Shown: positions 1-8,620, numbered from the stretch's first letter. The stretch is DNA of 32,425 nt from Armatimonadota bacterium (GCA_019239955.1 JAFAZD010000060.1:1-32425), one strand, 5' to 3'. Notes: generated by a model from the sequence alone, not told the origin. Numbers and translations: made by a program.

Positions 1-2
1 GC

Positions 3-65
3 CGCAACCGGACGTGGGACGAGGAAACACGAGGGCAGGCGGCGGTCGTCAAAGGCCGGGGGTAG
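3..65 (+). CDS. C-terminal tail of an unidentified upstream gene (partial)
   Basis: An open frame runs in from the window edge and stops at TAG 63-65, giving about 20 residues (RNRTWDEETRGQAAVVKGRG). It ends 18 nt before the next start codon, as expected for an upstream gene of the same operon. Two other frames are also open over this short stretch, so the choice rests on spacing and on the plausible charged composition. No family can be assigned from so little sequence. Confidence 0.35.
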   Translation, partial: RNRTWDEETRGQAAVVKGRG

Positions 66-83
66 GAACAGCCGGGGTCTGCT

Positions 84-935
84 ATGAACATCACGCCACA
101 GGAGTTGGGACCGGAGGGGTACGAGGAGATTCTGCGGACGCGCGCGCTGTATCCGGCGGATACGGCGATGCGGGTGCGGCCCGCGAGCGTGCCCCTCTCC
201 GTCGGACGCATCCTCGCCGCGCTGGTGGCGGCTACCGCGGCCGGGGCGCTAGTCCACAGCCCGGCGCTGACGATGGTGCTCCTCGGTGTTTTCGTTCTGG
301 TCATGCTCGTCATCGCGTTTGTCGGCACGGAGCGGCTGCCGGCGCAGTACCAAATCCCGCTCACGGCTTATGAGGTGCGCGAGGTGCAGCAGAACGTGAA
401 GGACCCGCTCCAGCGGTCCTTCCTGGAACTGGTCGTCTCGGCGATCAATACGCCGCCGACGCAGGACGCCGACGCGGAAGAGAGCGTGCGTGACGCCCTC
501 CGCGCGCTTGGCGCGGGCATCGCGGAGCTGGTGCCGCTGACGGCCCCGGAGCCGAACGACGACCCGGCGGCGCTGGCAGCGGAGGCCGCCCGCCTGTCCG
601 CCGAGGCAAGCGCCGAGGCGGACGCCGTGGTCGCGTCCAGCCTGCGCCGCCGCGCCGAGGCGCTGACCCGGCAGGCGGAGATCGCCGCCCGCACCGCGAC
701 CCTGCTGCGCCGCAACGACGCCTTGCGCCAGGAGATCGCGGGACAGATCGCGGCATTACGCACTAGCTTGGCCGCCTTCCGCATCGGGGGCCGGCAGACC
801 GCGCATGAGCTGGCCGATGTCGCCGCCAGCATCCAGCGCGTCGCCATTGAGGCCGGCGCCATGACGCAGGCGCGCGACGAGATCGCTGTCGCGCTGCTGG
901 GTTCCAGTGAGGCTTTGGGGGGACATGAGCGTTAA
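84..935 (+). CDS. Hypothetical membrane-anchored coiled-coil protein
   Basis: The 283-aa protein is not recognised as a known family. Two adjacent hydrophobic segments lie near residues 39-60 and 63-83 (ILAALVAATAAGALVHS and LTMVLLGVFVLVMLVIAFV), consistent with a membrane hairpin. The remaining 200 residues are Ala/Glu/Arg-rich with heptad-like spacing (about 165-270), suggesting a long cytoplasmic coiled coil. ATG 84 has only a distant AGGAA at 64-68, so the start is not certain. The gene overlaps the next by 11 bp (925-935), which implies translational coupling to the DUF6785-like membrane protein. A structural or regulatory partner role is a guess from this arrangement. Confidence 0.75.
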   Translation: MNITPQELGPEGYEEILRTRALYPADTAMRVRPASVPLSVGRILAALVAATAAGALVHSPALTMVLLGVFVLVMLVIAFVGTERLPAQYQIPLTAYEVREVQQNVKDPLQRSFLELVVSAINTPPTQDADAEESVRDALRALGAGIAELVPLTAPEPNDDPAALAAEAARLSAEASAEADAVVASSLRRRAEALTRQAEIAARTATLLRRNDALRQEIAGQIAALRTSLAAFRIGGRQTAHELADVAASIQRVAIEAGAMTQARDEIAVALLGSSEALGGHER

Positions 936-2925
936 CGAGACCTCGACTGAGATTGTCGCCGAGGATGCCGAGGCGCAGGCCGCGCCCGACACACGGCGGG
1001 CGGTCACGGCGCGCGCCGTGATCCTGGGGCTGGCGGCGTCCGTTCTGGTGGACTTCTGGATTCAGTATGCCGAGCTGATCATGGGCGGGCAGCGCGGCCA
1101 CAGCGCGCTCGTCAACACGGCCATCCCGGTCGGCCCGTTCTCCGTGTTGTTCGTCCTGACGGCCCTGAACCTGCTGTGCCGGGGCGTCCTGCCGTCCCTG
1201 GCCTTCTCGGCGGGCGAGGTGCTGACGGTCTACGTCATGATGACGACATCCTGCGTGCTGTCGTCCTCCGGCCAGCTCCAGTTCCTGATCCCGACGCTCA
1301 CCGCCGCCTGGCATTATGCGACCCCGGACAACGGCTGGGCCGGCTCGTTCTGGCGCTTCGTGCCGCACTGGATGGCCCAGACGGACCCCGACGTGCTGCG
1401 AGGCTTCTACCTGGGGCGGACGACCGTGCCGGTCGGCAAGTGGCTGCCGCAGGTCGTCGCCTGGACCGGCTTCATGCTCGCGCTGGCCGGGGCGTCGCTC
1501 TGCGTGGTCGCCATCCTGCGCCGGCAGTGGGTGGACCGGGAGCGGCTCTCTTTTCCGACCGTCGCCCTGCCGCTGGCGGTGCTGCAGCCCGGCACGCCGA
1601 TCTTCCGGCAGCGCCTGTTCTGGCTGGGCGCGGCGCTGCCGTTCGGCATCTCGGCGCTGAACACCTGGGCCTTGAATCTGCCGGGCGTCCCGATGCTCAA
1701 TCTACGCACCAACCCCGTGTTCCAGCAGGTGCTGGTCGCCCCGCCCTGGAACGCCATCAACGACACCGTGATCTCTTTCTACCCGTTCGTACTCGGCATC
1801 GCTTACTTCGCGCCGCTGGACGTCAGCTTCTCGTGCTGGTTCTTTTATCTGCTGACGCGCGTGGAGAGGCTCGCCGGGTCGGAGTTCAACTTGGGTCAGG
1901 GGGCCGTGATCGCCGACCACGCCAGCTTCCCGTACCTGGGCAACCAGGGCGCGGGCGCATTTCTCGGCCTGACGCTGATCTCCCTGTTCCTGGCGCGCGG
2001 GTATTTGAAGGAGGTCTTCCTGAAGGCCATCGGCCGCAACCCGGGCCTGGACGACCGGGCGGAGCCGATCCCGTATCGGGGCGCTTTTCTCGGCCTCGTC
2101 CTCTGCCTCGCGTTCATGGTCGGCTTCTGCGCCGTGGCCGGGATGAACCCGCTGGTCGCCGTGATTGTCATTTTGCTGGGGCTGGCCTACATGGTCGCGG
2201 CCACGCGCATCCGCGCCGAGACGGGCGACGCCTGGCTCTTTGGGCCTGACGTGGACGTCAACACCCTGGTGACGCAGACCTTTGCGAGCAGCGCGCTGGG
2301 CACGCAGGACCTGACCATCATCGCCTTCCTGCGCCCGATCCTGGCCAACGGCGACCTGCGCTGCATCACCATGCCGCATCAATTGGAGGCGTTCAAGATG
2401 GCGCAGGAGGTCGGGGCCTCGCGCCGGGCGTTGACCAAGGCGATCGTGCTGGCGACGGTGCTGGGGCTGTCGGTGTCGTTCTTCATCGCGCTGTCGTTCT
2501 GGCACGGCTACGGCGCGGAGGTGCGGACGGAGCCGTGGCGCACTAGCCAAGGCCGGGTGCCCTTTGACAGCCTGGTGTACCTGATCCGCAACCGTCCCTC
2601 GCCGGATGGGCCGGGGATGGGGGCGGTGGGCTTCGGCTTTCTGCTGACGGCGGCCTTGACGTACCTGCGGACCCGGTTCGTCTGGTGGCCGCTGCACCCC
2701 ATCGGCTACGCCATCGCCAACACGTACACGATGTCGGCGACCTGGCTGCCGTTCCTGCTGGCCTGGCTGTTCAAGTCGCTGGCGCTGCGCTACGGCGGCT
2801 CCCGCTTTTACCGCCTGTCCCAGCCGTTCTTCCTGGGGCTGATCGCCGGAGACCTGTTCGGCGGCGGCTTCTTCACCGCCCTGGGCGCGCTGACGGGTAT
2901 CAACGTCTATCCGATCAACTGGTGA
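925..2925 (+). CDS. DUF6785-family polytopic membrane protein, OPT-transporter-like
   Basis: The 666-aa protein has roughly a dozen hydrophobic segments spread over its length, the first at about residues 28-48 after a hydrophilic N-terminal tail. The segment near residues 203-220 (WVDRERLSFPTVALPLAVL) is a hallmark I associate with the DUF6785/DUF6784 proteins of Armatimonadota and Planctomycetota, which look related to oligopeptide (OPT) transporters. ATG 925 (MSVNETST) is preferred over the upstream in-frame 907 because it has a G-rich ribosome site directly upstream and gives a normal 11-bp overlap with the preceding gene. The substrate is unknown and transport itself is inferred from topology only. 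Confidence 0.8.
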   Translation: MSVNETSTEIVAEDAEAQAAPDTRRAVTARAVILGLAASVLVDFWIQYAELIMGGQRGHSALVNTAIPVGPFSVLFVLTALNLLCRGVLPSLAFSAGEVLTVYVMMTTSCVLSSSGQLQFLIPTLTAAWHYATPDNGWAGSFWRFVPHWMAQTDPDVLRGFYLGRTTVPVGKWLPQVVAWTGFMLALAGASLCVVAILRRQWVDRERLSFPTVALPLAVLQPGTPIFRQRLFWLGAALPFGISALNTWALNLPGVPMLNLRTNPVFQQVLVAPPWNAINDTVISFYPFVLGIAYFAPLDVSFSCWFFYLLTRVERLAGSEFNLGQGAVIADHASFPYLGNQGAGAFLGLTLISLFLARGYLKEVFLKAIGRNPGLDDRAEPIPYRGAFLGLVLCLAFMVGFCAVAGMNPLVAVIVILLGLAYMVAATRIRAETGDAWLFGPDVDVNTLVTQTFASSALGTQDLTIIAFLRPILANGDLRCITMPHQLEAFKMAQEVGASRRALTKAIVLATVLGLSVSFFIALSFWHGYGAEVRTEPWRTSQGRVPFDSLVYLIRNRPSPDGPGMGAVGFGFLLTAALTYLRTRFVWWPLHPIGYAIANTYTMSATWLPFLLAWLFKSLALRYGGSRFYRLSQPFFLGLIAGDLFGGGFFTALGALTGINVYPINW

Positions 2926-2941
2926 GTGGGCAAGGCCATAC

Positions 2942-3493
2942 ATGAGATACTACCATTATTGGCCGGACGTGGAACACTTCGGCTATCTGCGATTCGTCGA
3001 GAAGTTCACGCACGAGGAAGGCTTCCCGATCAGCGGCCAGTTCCATCAAGGAGTATCCTTGCTCAACACCTGGCAACCGGTGTCCTTGAAGGCGGACACG
3101 AGGCATGGAAAACTTGGTGACTTCCCGAAAGCGCAGGTCGGGCCGCCCGTTGTGAGTCAGCGCGCTTGGAGCGTCCTTCGCCCTCTCTTGGGCGAAGACG
3201 TGGAGGCACTCCCGGTGGTGGTGCCGCAGGGCGAGTACTTGGCGCTCAACATCCTGAGCATCATCGATTGCTTGGATTACGAGTGCTCCGAAGTGACCTG
3301 GTTCCCCCACGGTTCGCTTCACGATATTACGAAGTACTGCCTCAAGCCCGGCCTGGCCGAGAGGCACTCGATGTTCAAGATACCGGAGGAGATGACCTAC
3401 GCGATCGTCACGGAGGAGTTCCGGCAGGCAATCAACGAGGCGGGCCTAGAGGGACTGAGTTTCCACAACATGATCTACGACCCCGGTGAGTAG
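2942..3493 (+). CDS. Imm11-like (DUF1629) immunity-family protein, orphan
   Basis: A 183-aa soluble protein. The pattern W-x-P (residue 45) followed by K-x-GDFP, VVSQRAWSVLRPLLG, E-x-LPV, EYLALNI, and a C-terminal MFKIPEE with GLEGLSFHN matches my knowledge of the Imm11/DUF1629 family, described as immunity proteins of polymorphic toxin systems. It starts 16 nt after the DUF6785-like gene with an AAGG about 7 nt upstream of ATG 2942, so it is probably co-transcribed. No toxin gene is adjacent. Family assignment is by pattern recognition; Imm43 is a similar alternative. Codons are less GC-rich than in the neighbours, which fits later acquisition. Confidence 0.65.
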   Translation: MRYYHYWPDVEHFGYLRFVEKFTHEEGFPISGQFHQGVSLLNTWQPVSLKADTRHGKLGDFPKAQVGPPVVSQRAWSVLRPLLGEDVEALPVVVPQGEYLALNILSIIDCLDYECSEVTWFPHGSLHDITKYCLKPGLAERHSMFKIPEEMTYAIVTEEFRQAINEAGLEGLSFHNMIYDPGE

Positions 3494-3602
3494 TCTGTAT
3501 CCCGATGCGCCGGGCCATCCATGCCGCCGTTTCGGACTGGCAACAGCGTATAGAGAAGAGGGACAGCAGGCGGGATGCAGCTCTCGACAAGATAGGACAG
3601 TA

Positions 3603-6600
3603 ATGGCAGATAACACACAGACAAACACGACGGCAACTGCCGCGCCGGCCTCGACGACGGGGCCGCAGGCGGAGGATGGGCGGCTGCGGGGCATCTCGCG
3701 GTCCATCATCATCGGGGTCGGCGGGACGGGGCATCAAATCTTGCTGGATGTCCGCAAGCGGCTGATTGAGAAATACGGGGCGCTGGACAAAATCCCCATC
3801 GTCGGGTTTCTGCTGCTGGACACGGACCAGGCCATCTTCGGCAAGAACCCGGACTATGACGACACGGCCAATCTGGACAGCGCGGACAAGATACACACGT
3901 CGGTGCATGGCGTGGACGCGCTGCGGAAGAATTTGAAGGAGCACCCGCACCTGCGCACGTGGCTGGACCCGCGCGTGCTGACGGGCGACATTGACCAGGG
4001 CGCGGGGGCCGTGCGGGCGCGCGGGCGGCTGGCCTACTTCTGGAACTACTCCACCATCGCGCGGCGGCTGGAAGAGGAGATGCTGAAGATCACCAAGGAC
4101 AGCAGCAAGGAGACGGCCATTCGGAATGGATTGCAGGTCGGCGAAGGTATCACCGTCTATGTCGTCGGCTCGCTGCTGGGCGGCACGGGGTCGGGGATGT
4201 TTCTGGACTTGGCCTACACGGTCAAGAACAAGTTCAAGTCGCAGCGGATGCTGGAGACGGTGGGGATGTTCTCCATCCCGCCCAACACCGAGGCCGTGGC
4301 CGTGGACAACCGGCCCAATGCCTATGCGGCCCTGCTGGAACTCAACCACTACACGGACGCCTCCACCACGTTCAACGCGCAGTACCAGGCGGACATCCCG
4401 CCGATGGAGGACGCCGACCCGCCGTTCCGGTACACCTATCTGGTGGACACGTCCTCACCCGCCGCACAGCTGGACTCGGTGAAAGACCTGGTGGAGATGA
4501 TCGGGCACTCCGTCTTCCTGGACCTGACCTCCGAGTTCCAGCGCCAGAAAAAATCCAACCGCAACAACTTTGACCAGTTCCTCATCACGACTGACGGGCT
4601 GGGTTGCCCGCAGAACTACATGGGCTTCGGGCTGGCGTCCATCTACTTCCCCAAGGACAAGGTCATCACGGCCTGCGCTAACCGGCTGGCCGGGGACATC
4701 GTGCGGCGGTGGACGACGCCGCTGGACCGGGTGGTCAACATCGGCGCGTTCACCGACCAGGAGTTGGCGCGGCTGGGGATGACGCCTGAAGAGGTCCAGC
4801 GCTCGGCCCTGCTGGCGAACTCGGAGACGGGCGAAACCCTGCGCGACACGGCCCAGGCCTACTGGGGCGGCGTCAACCGGCAGTACGAGACGGCCTATCC
4901 GGGCCACAATCGGGTGGTGGAATATCTGGTGACGCGCCAGAAAGAATCGGAGGCGAAGATCGCGGACACGGACCCGAACCCCGACCTGCTGGCGAAGCGC
5001 CGCGCCAATCTGGGCGAGTCCACCTATCAGATACAGCAGAACCTCGCGGCGCTCATCCGCGCCAAAGACAAAGCCCTGCGCGAGTGGGTGTCGGCGCGGG
5101 TGAACGACCCGAACCACCGGCATGGGGTCGCGGCGGCGACGCTGGACACGATGGCGGATCGGTTCCGCACCTACACCGCGCAGATGGAGAAGGCCCAGGA
5201 GGAGCGCCGGGCCGAGCAAATCCCGCTGACGCAGACCCGCGACGCCGCCCTGCAAGGCATCAACCGGCTGGCCGGCGACTTCATGCTGTCCCTGATCGCC
5301 ACGGCCAAGCGGCGCGAGATTGACGAGCAGAAGGACAACTTCCTCGTGGCCGCCCGCCGTGCTGACGCCGCCGCACTGGACGCCCGCGCCGCCGAGGCCG
5401 CCATCGTCTTCTACCGTCACCTGGCCGACTCGGTCTCGTCCCTGCGCGCCGAGATGGACCGCTACATCGAGCGCATGGAGTCGCTGCGCGCCCGCTTCGA
5501 CAAGGCCGAGCGGAACGCCGTGCAGGAACCCGTGGATGTCAACGGCGAGATTCTGTTCCACCCCGGCCGGCGTGAGACCGACCCGGAGACCGGCCTGGAC
5601 CGCTACGTCGGCGGCGACATTGACGACCGCTACGCACACTACGTCGGCAGGGCGTCCGACCCCGGCAACGCGCTTGTCAACAACCTGACGGCGGACATCC
5701 TGGACACCCTGGGCACGCACAATGACATCTGGGGCGTACGCGACGGCGAGCTGCCGCGCCTGGCGTCGGTGATTCTGGATCACGCCCGCGCCGTGTTCCG
5801 GCCCATCGAAGAGGAAAGCGTGCTGGACAAGTTCTACGCCAAGTACGGCGCGGACACCGACCGCACCATCCAGACCCTGCGCCGCGTCACGTCCCTCTCG
5901 CAGCCGTTCCTGCACCTGCAGGAGAACGCACCCAACTACGCGCACAACATCAACAAGGAGCAGACCATCGTGGGCGTGCTCCACGGGGCGACCCCACGCA
6001 CGGAGAGCGAGCAGCGATTCCAGACCATGATCATGGAGTCCGTCGCCGGCATCAAGGACCAGCAGATCTCCAACTCCAACGAGCCGCACCAAGTATTGTT
6101 CCTGCGCGAGCGCGCGGCCTTCCCGCTGCGGCTCCTGCAGGGCATGGAGGCGTACAAGTACGCCTATGACCAGGTGAAGTCGCTCGGCGCGGCGGCGAAC
6201 CCGATCCACACGCGGCTGGACGTCAAGGAGTGGCTGCGGATCGCGCCGCCGTCGGCGGAGGACCAGAAGGAGGCGTGGCGCACGTTCGTGGTCGGCTGGG
6301 CGTCGGGGGTGATCGCCGAGGAGCACGAGGCGCGCTACACCAGCGTCGGCACGCGCGACACCGTCCGCTTCACGGCGCACTACACGGACAAGTTCGGGAT
6401 GCCCAAGAGCGACGCGCTGGGCGGCTTCAACGCCGTGGAGTCGCCCATCGCCGGCTACAAGCCCGAAGCCGCCAACCCGGACCGGCCGCCTTTGGAGGCG
6501 CGCGACATCGTGCAGCGCCTGTGCGACGACCGGCGGATGCAGGCGCAGATCGCGGCGGCCATTGACGCGCGGCTGCGCGCGGACGGCCCGCACGCCCTGG

Positions 6601-6959
6601 GCGACCGCCTGGTGCGCCACGCGACCGCGCAGAAGGCTCTGCTCACCCCGGCGTTCTACGACTCGTACTACAAGGTGCTGACCGAGTACCTGGAGGAGAT
6701 CAACTACGGCGGCACGCAGGCCAACCCCCCCGCCCCCAATAATGGGGGAGCCGGAGTGGTCACCCCATTGGCCGTCGCACCGTCCCTGCAAACCGTCGCC
6801 TCGCCGCCCGCCGTCATCGGCGGCAATGGCGGAACGGCGGCCCTGCCAATACGCTCGCGTAAGGAGCGGCTGGCGGAACTGAGGGAACTGCTGGACGACG
6901 GGCTGATCACGCAGGGCGAGTACGACGCCCGCCGCCGCGAGATTCTCGCCGAGGTGTAG
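3603..6959 (+). CDS. Tubulin-like domain protein with C-terminal SHOCT motif
   Basis: A 1118-aa protein. Near residues 35-45 is IIIGVGGTGHQ, a nucleotide-binding glycine motif, and near 192-198 is GGTGSG, the tubulin/FtsZ-type G-box, followed by MFLDLAY. This matches the bacterial tubulin-like (Tubulin_2) family. The middle (about 500-680) is charged and helical. The last ~32 residues (RKERLAELRELLDDGLITQ, then EYDARRREIL) form a SHOCT domain. ATG 3603 is chosen because AGGA lies 6-7 nt upstream and MADNTQTN is a plausible N-terminus. A low-complexity linker at about 1040-1060 contains a palindromic repeat. It is presumably a GTP-binding, filament-forming or scaffold protein; no partner (vWA, phosphatase, MoxR) is adjacent. 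Confidence 0.85.
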   Translation: MADNTQTNTTATAAPASTTGPQAEDGRLRGISRSIIIGVGGTGHQILLDVRKRLIEKYGALDKIPIVGFLLLDTDQAIFGKNPDYDDTANLDSADKIHTSVHGVDALRKNLKEHPHLRTWLDPRVLTGDIDQGAGAVRARGRLAYFWNYSTIARRLEEEMLKITKDSSKETAIRNGLQVGEGITVYVVGSLLGGTGSGMFLDLAYTVKNKFKSQRMLETVGMFSIPPNTEAVAVDNRPNAYAALLELNHYTDASTTFNAQYQADIPPMEDADPPFRYTYLVDTSSPAAQLDSVKDLVEMIGHSVFLDLTSEFQRQKKSNRNNFDQFLITTDGLGCPQNYMGFGLASIYFPKDKVITACANRLAGDIVRRWTTPLDRVVNIGAFTDQELARLGMTPEEVQRSALLANSETGETLRDTAQAYWGGVNRQYETAYPGHNRVVEYLVTRQKESEAKIADTDPNPDLLAKRRANLGESTYQIQQNLAALIRAKDKALREWVSARVNDPNHRHGVAAATLDTMADRFRTYTAQMEKAQEERRAEQIPLTQTRDAALQGINRLAGDFMLSLIATAKRREIDEQKDNFLVAARRADAAALDARAAEAAIVFYRHLADSVSSLRAEMDRYIERMESLRARFDKAERNAVQEPVDVNGEILFHPGRRETDPETGLDRYVGGDIDDRYAHYVGRASDPGNALVNNLTADILDTLGTHNDIWGVRDGELPRLASVILDHARAVFRPIEEESVLDKFYAKYGADTDRTIQTLRRVTSLSQPFLHLQENAPNYAHNINKEQTIVGVLHGATPRTESEQRFQTMIMESVAGIKDQQISNSNEPHQVLFLRERAAFPLRLLQGMEAYKYAYDQVKSLGAAANPIHTRLDVKEWLRIAPPSAEDQKEAWRTFVVGWASGVIAEEHEARYTSVGTRDTVRFTAHYTDKFGMPKSDALGGFNAVESPIAGYKPEAANPDRPPLEARDIVQRLCDDRRMQAQIAAAIDARLRADGPHALGDRLVRHATAQKALLTPAFYDSYYKVLTEYLEEINYGGTQANPPAPNNGGAGVVTPLAVAPSLQTVASPPAVIGGNGGTAALPIRSRKERLAELRELLDDGLITQGEYDARRREILAEV
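6727..6761 (+). repeat. 35-nt palindromic dispersed repeat, copy 1 (inside the tubulin-like gene)
   Basis: The core is CCCCC-AATAAT-GGGGG at 6733-6748, preceded by CCCCCG and followed by AGCCGGAGTGGTC. The whole 35 nt matches the reverse complement of 31536-31570 at 30 positions by hand alignment, including the GAGTGGTC tail that lies outside the palindrome. It is translated in frame as part of ANPPAPNNGGAGVV in the linker before the SHOCT motif. Confidence 0.7.
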
Positions 6960-6963
6960 CCGG

Positions 6964-8607
6964 TCAGGCGGCCTTGAGCCATTCTTCCGCCGCCCCACCC
7001 GACACCAGACACAGGCGGGTTTTGGCGGCGCGGCGCTGTTTGCGGTCAACCGCCGCGATGACGTCGTCGGCCGGGATCGCGGCCAGGACGCCGCCCTCCC
7101 AGATGCGGTGCTCGGAGGCTGACTCGGCGGGCGGGATGAGCACCCCATCTTCCTGGCCGTAAGGATGGTGGAGGGGGGCCAGGGTGGGATGGAACAGGGT
7201 CACGAGCGGCGTGCCGACCATGGCGGCGATGTGCATCGGGCCGGTGTCCACGGAGACCATTAGGGCAGCGTCCGCCAGCAGCGCGGGCAGCTCCGGCAGC
7301 GCGAACAGCCCGGCGGCGTTGAACACACGCTCCGGCCGGGCGACGCGCGCCAGGATGTCCGCGTTGTAGTCGCGGTCGCGGGGCGCGCCCGTCAGCAGCA
7401 CGTCCAGGCCATGCACCTGCGTCAGATGGTCGGCCACGGCGGCGAAGCGCTCGGGATGCCACTGCCGGGACTCCTCGCTGGGCCGGGCGTGGATAACGGC
7501 ATAGCCGCGCCGGACGCCGAGGCCGGCCAGCGTCTCCCGCACGGGGGCCTCGCGCTCCGGCTTGACCGGCAGGCGGTACGGGGCGTCGGGCAGGGGCAGG
7601 CCGCAGGCGCGCAGGGTCTGAAGGCTGCGGTCAACCGCGTATTGCGAGTCATCGGGCGGTGCGACGGGGTGGGTCAGCAGGAAGTCGAAATTGGTTCGCC
7701 CGGACATCTCGTAGAGGCTACGGCCCGGGCCGAGGCGGCGGCGGGCCCCGGCCAGGAAGGCCAGAAGGCGGCACAGGTCATTGCCGCGCAGTTCCACGGC
7801 GACATCATAGCGCCCGCGCCGCAGGCGATGGACCAGCGCCAGCGTCCGGCCGAGGCCGGCCTGCCTGCGGGGATTACGGGTGAACACGGGCGCGGCATAA
7901 GGGATGACCTCGTCCACGTCCGGGACTTCGGCCAGCAGCGGGGCGACTTCTGGCAGCACCAGGACATCAATGCGCGCGTCCGGGTAGTGTTGCCGCAGGG
8001 CATGAAGCGCGGGCAGGCTCATCGCCACGTCGCCGATGTGATCCAGGCGGATGAACAGCAGCCGCCGCACGGCGTCCGGGGCGGGCAGGCCGGCGTCATC
8101 CTTTGGCACCGGGGTCAGCCGGGCCAGGAGGCGCAGGGTGGCCACAACGAGGCGGGCACCGGCGCGCAGGAGGAAAAGGAGAAGGATGCTGAGAGCGGCG
8201 CGCAGGATGACGCGCAGGCCCAGCACGCTCAGGGCCGGGAAGAGACGGCCGGCGGCATCCAAGAAGAAATTCCGGCCGGGGCAGAGCAGCGAGGCCAGGA
8301 TTTGCTTGGGGTAGTTGACGCCCGAGGTCGCGCCGTAGCACATCACAGTAGCGTCGCAGGGCTGGCGGGCCATAAAGCCCCGGAAGGCGCGCGCGGATCG
8401 GGCGATGTTCGCCGGCAGCAGCAGCAGATCATCGAGCCGGGGATCGGCCCCTAGCAGGGCTGTGTCGGGGCAGTCCGCCGCTCCCAGACCCATCAGCCGC
8501 GCCTCCGGGAAGGCCTGGCGCACCCGGTCCGGCGCCTCCCGCGTGTTGTGCAACTCCGCATGAGCCACCACCCGCATCAGCAGAACCGACCGAATCTCTT
8601 TGCCCAT
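6964..8607 (-). CDS. Glycosyltransferase family 9 (heptosyltransferase-like) with N-terminal extension
   Basis: A 547-aa protein. The C-terminal ~360 residues carry GT9 hallmarks: LLFIRLDHIGDVAMSLPAL near residue 188 (nucleotide-sugar transferase N-terminus), and SVDTGPMHIAAMVGTPLVTLF near 455, the conserved D-T-G-P-x-H-I-A motif. The first ~130 residues are an extra domain of unknown fold, followed by a hydrophobic helix at about 128-165 that probably anchors the enzyme in the membrane. It ends 4 nt from the convergent tubulin-like gene and lies 47 nt after the methyltransferase. No Shine-Dalgarno is visible before ATG 8607. It probably adds a sugar to the glycan made by this locus. Confidence 0.87.
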   Translation of the reverse strand: MGKEIRSVLLMRVVAHAELHNTREAPDRVRQAFPEARLMGLGAADCPDTALLGADPRLDDLLLLPANIARSARAFRGFMARQPCDATVMCYGATSGVNYPKQILASLLCPGRNFFLDAAGRLFPALSVLGLRVILRAALSILLLFLLRAGARLVVATLRLLARLTPVPKDDAGLPAPDAVRRLLFIRLDHIGDVAMSLPALHALRQHYPDARIDVLVLPEVAPLLAEVPDVDEVIPYAAPVFTRNPRRQAGLGRTLALVHRLRRGRYDVAVELRGNDLCRLLAFLAGARRRLGPGRSLYEMSGRTNFDFLLTHPVAPPDDSQYAVDRSLQTLRACGLPLPDAPYRLPVKPEREAPVRETLAGLGVRRGYAVIHARPSEESRQWHPERFAAVADHLTQVHGLDVLLTGAPRDRDYNADILARVARPERVFNAAGLFALPELPALLADAALMVSVDTGPMHIAAMVGTPLVTLFHPTLAPLHHPYGQEDGVLIPPAESASEHRIWEGGVLAAIPADDVIAAVDRKQRRAAKTRLCLVSGGAAEEWLKAA

Positions 8608-8620
8608 GCCGATATTATCG
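8608..8620 (-). promoter_or_regulatory. Palindrome / possible -10 box directly upstream of the GT9 start
   Basis: Read on the minus strand the sequence is CCGATAATATCGGC followed at once by the ATG of the GT9 gene. CCGAT-AAT-ATCGG is a perfect 5-bp inverted repeat. GATAAT within it lies exactly 6 nt from the start codon, the spacing of a leaderless -10 box. No good -35 is visible 17 nt further upstream, so an operator or a chance palindrome remains possible. Confidence 0.35.

Noticed and set aside
1702-2943. Minus-strand open frame opposite the DUF6785-like gene
   Set aside because: The product is Arg/Gln/His-rich with no membrane helices or motifs; the plus-strand protein has coherent topology and a recognised signature.
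6733-6748. CCCCC-AATAAT-GGGGG as a transcription terminator
   Set aside because: It lies inside the coding sequence with the reading frame continuing for ~70 codons to a SHOCT motif, and it has no T-run.
4455-7148. Very long open frame on the minus strand opposite the tubulin-like gene
   Set aside because: It is a high-GC mirror of a real gene: the plus strand carries the GGTGSG and SHOCT motifs, while this product is low-complexity Arg/Val/Gly-rich with no recognisable motif.
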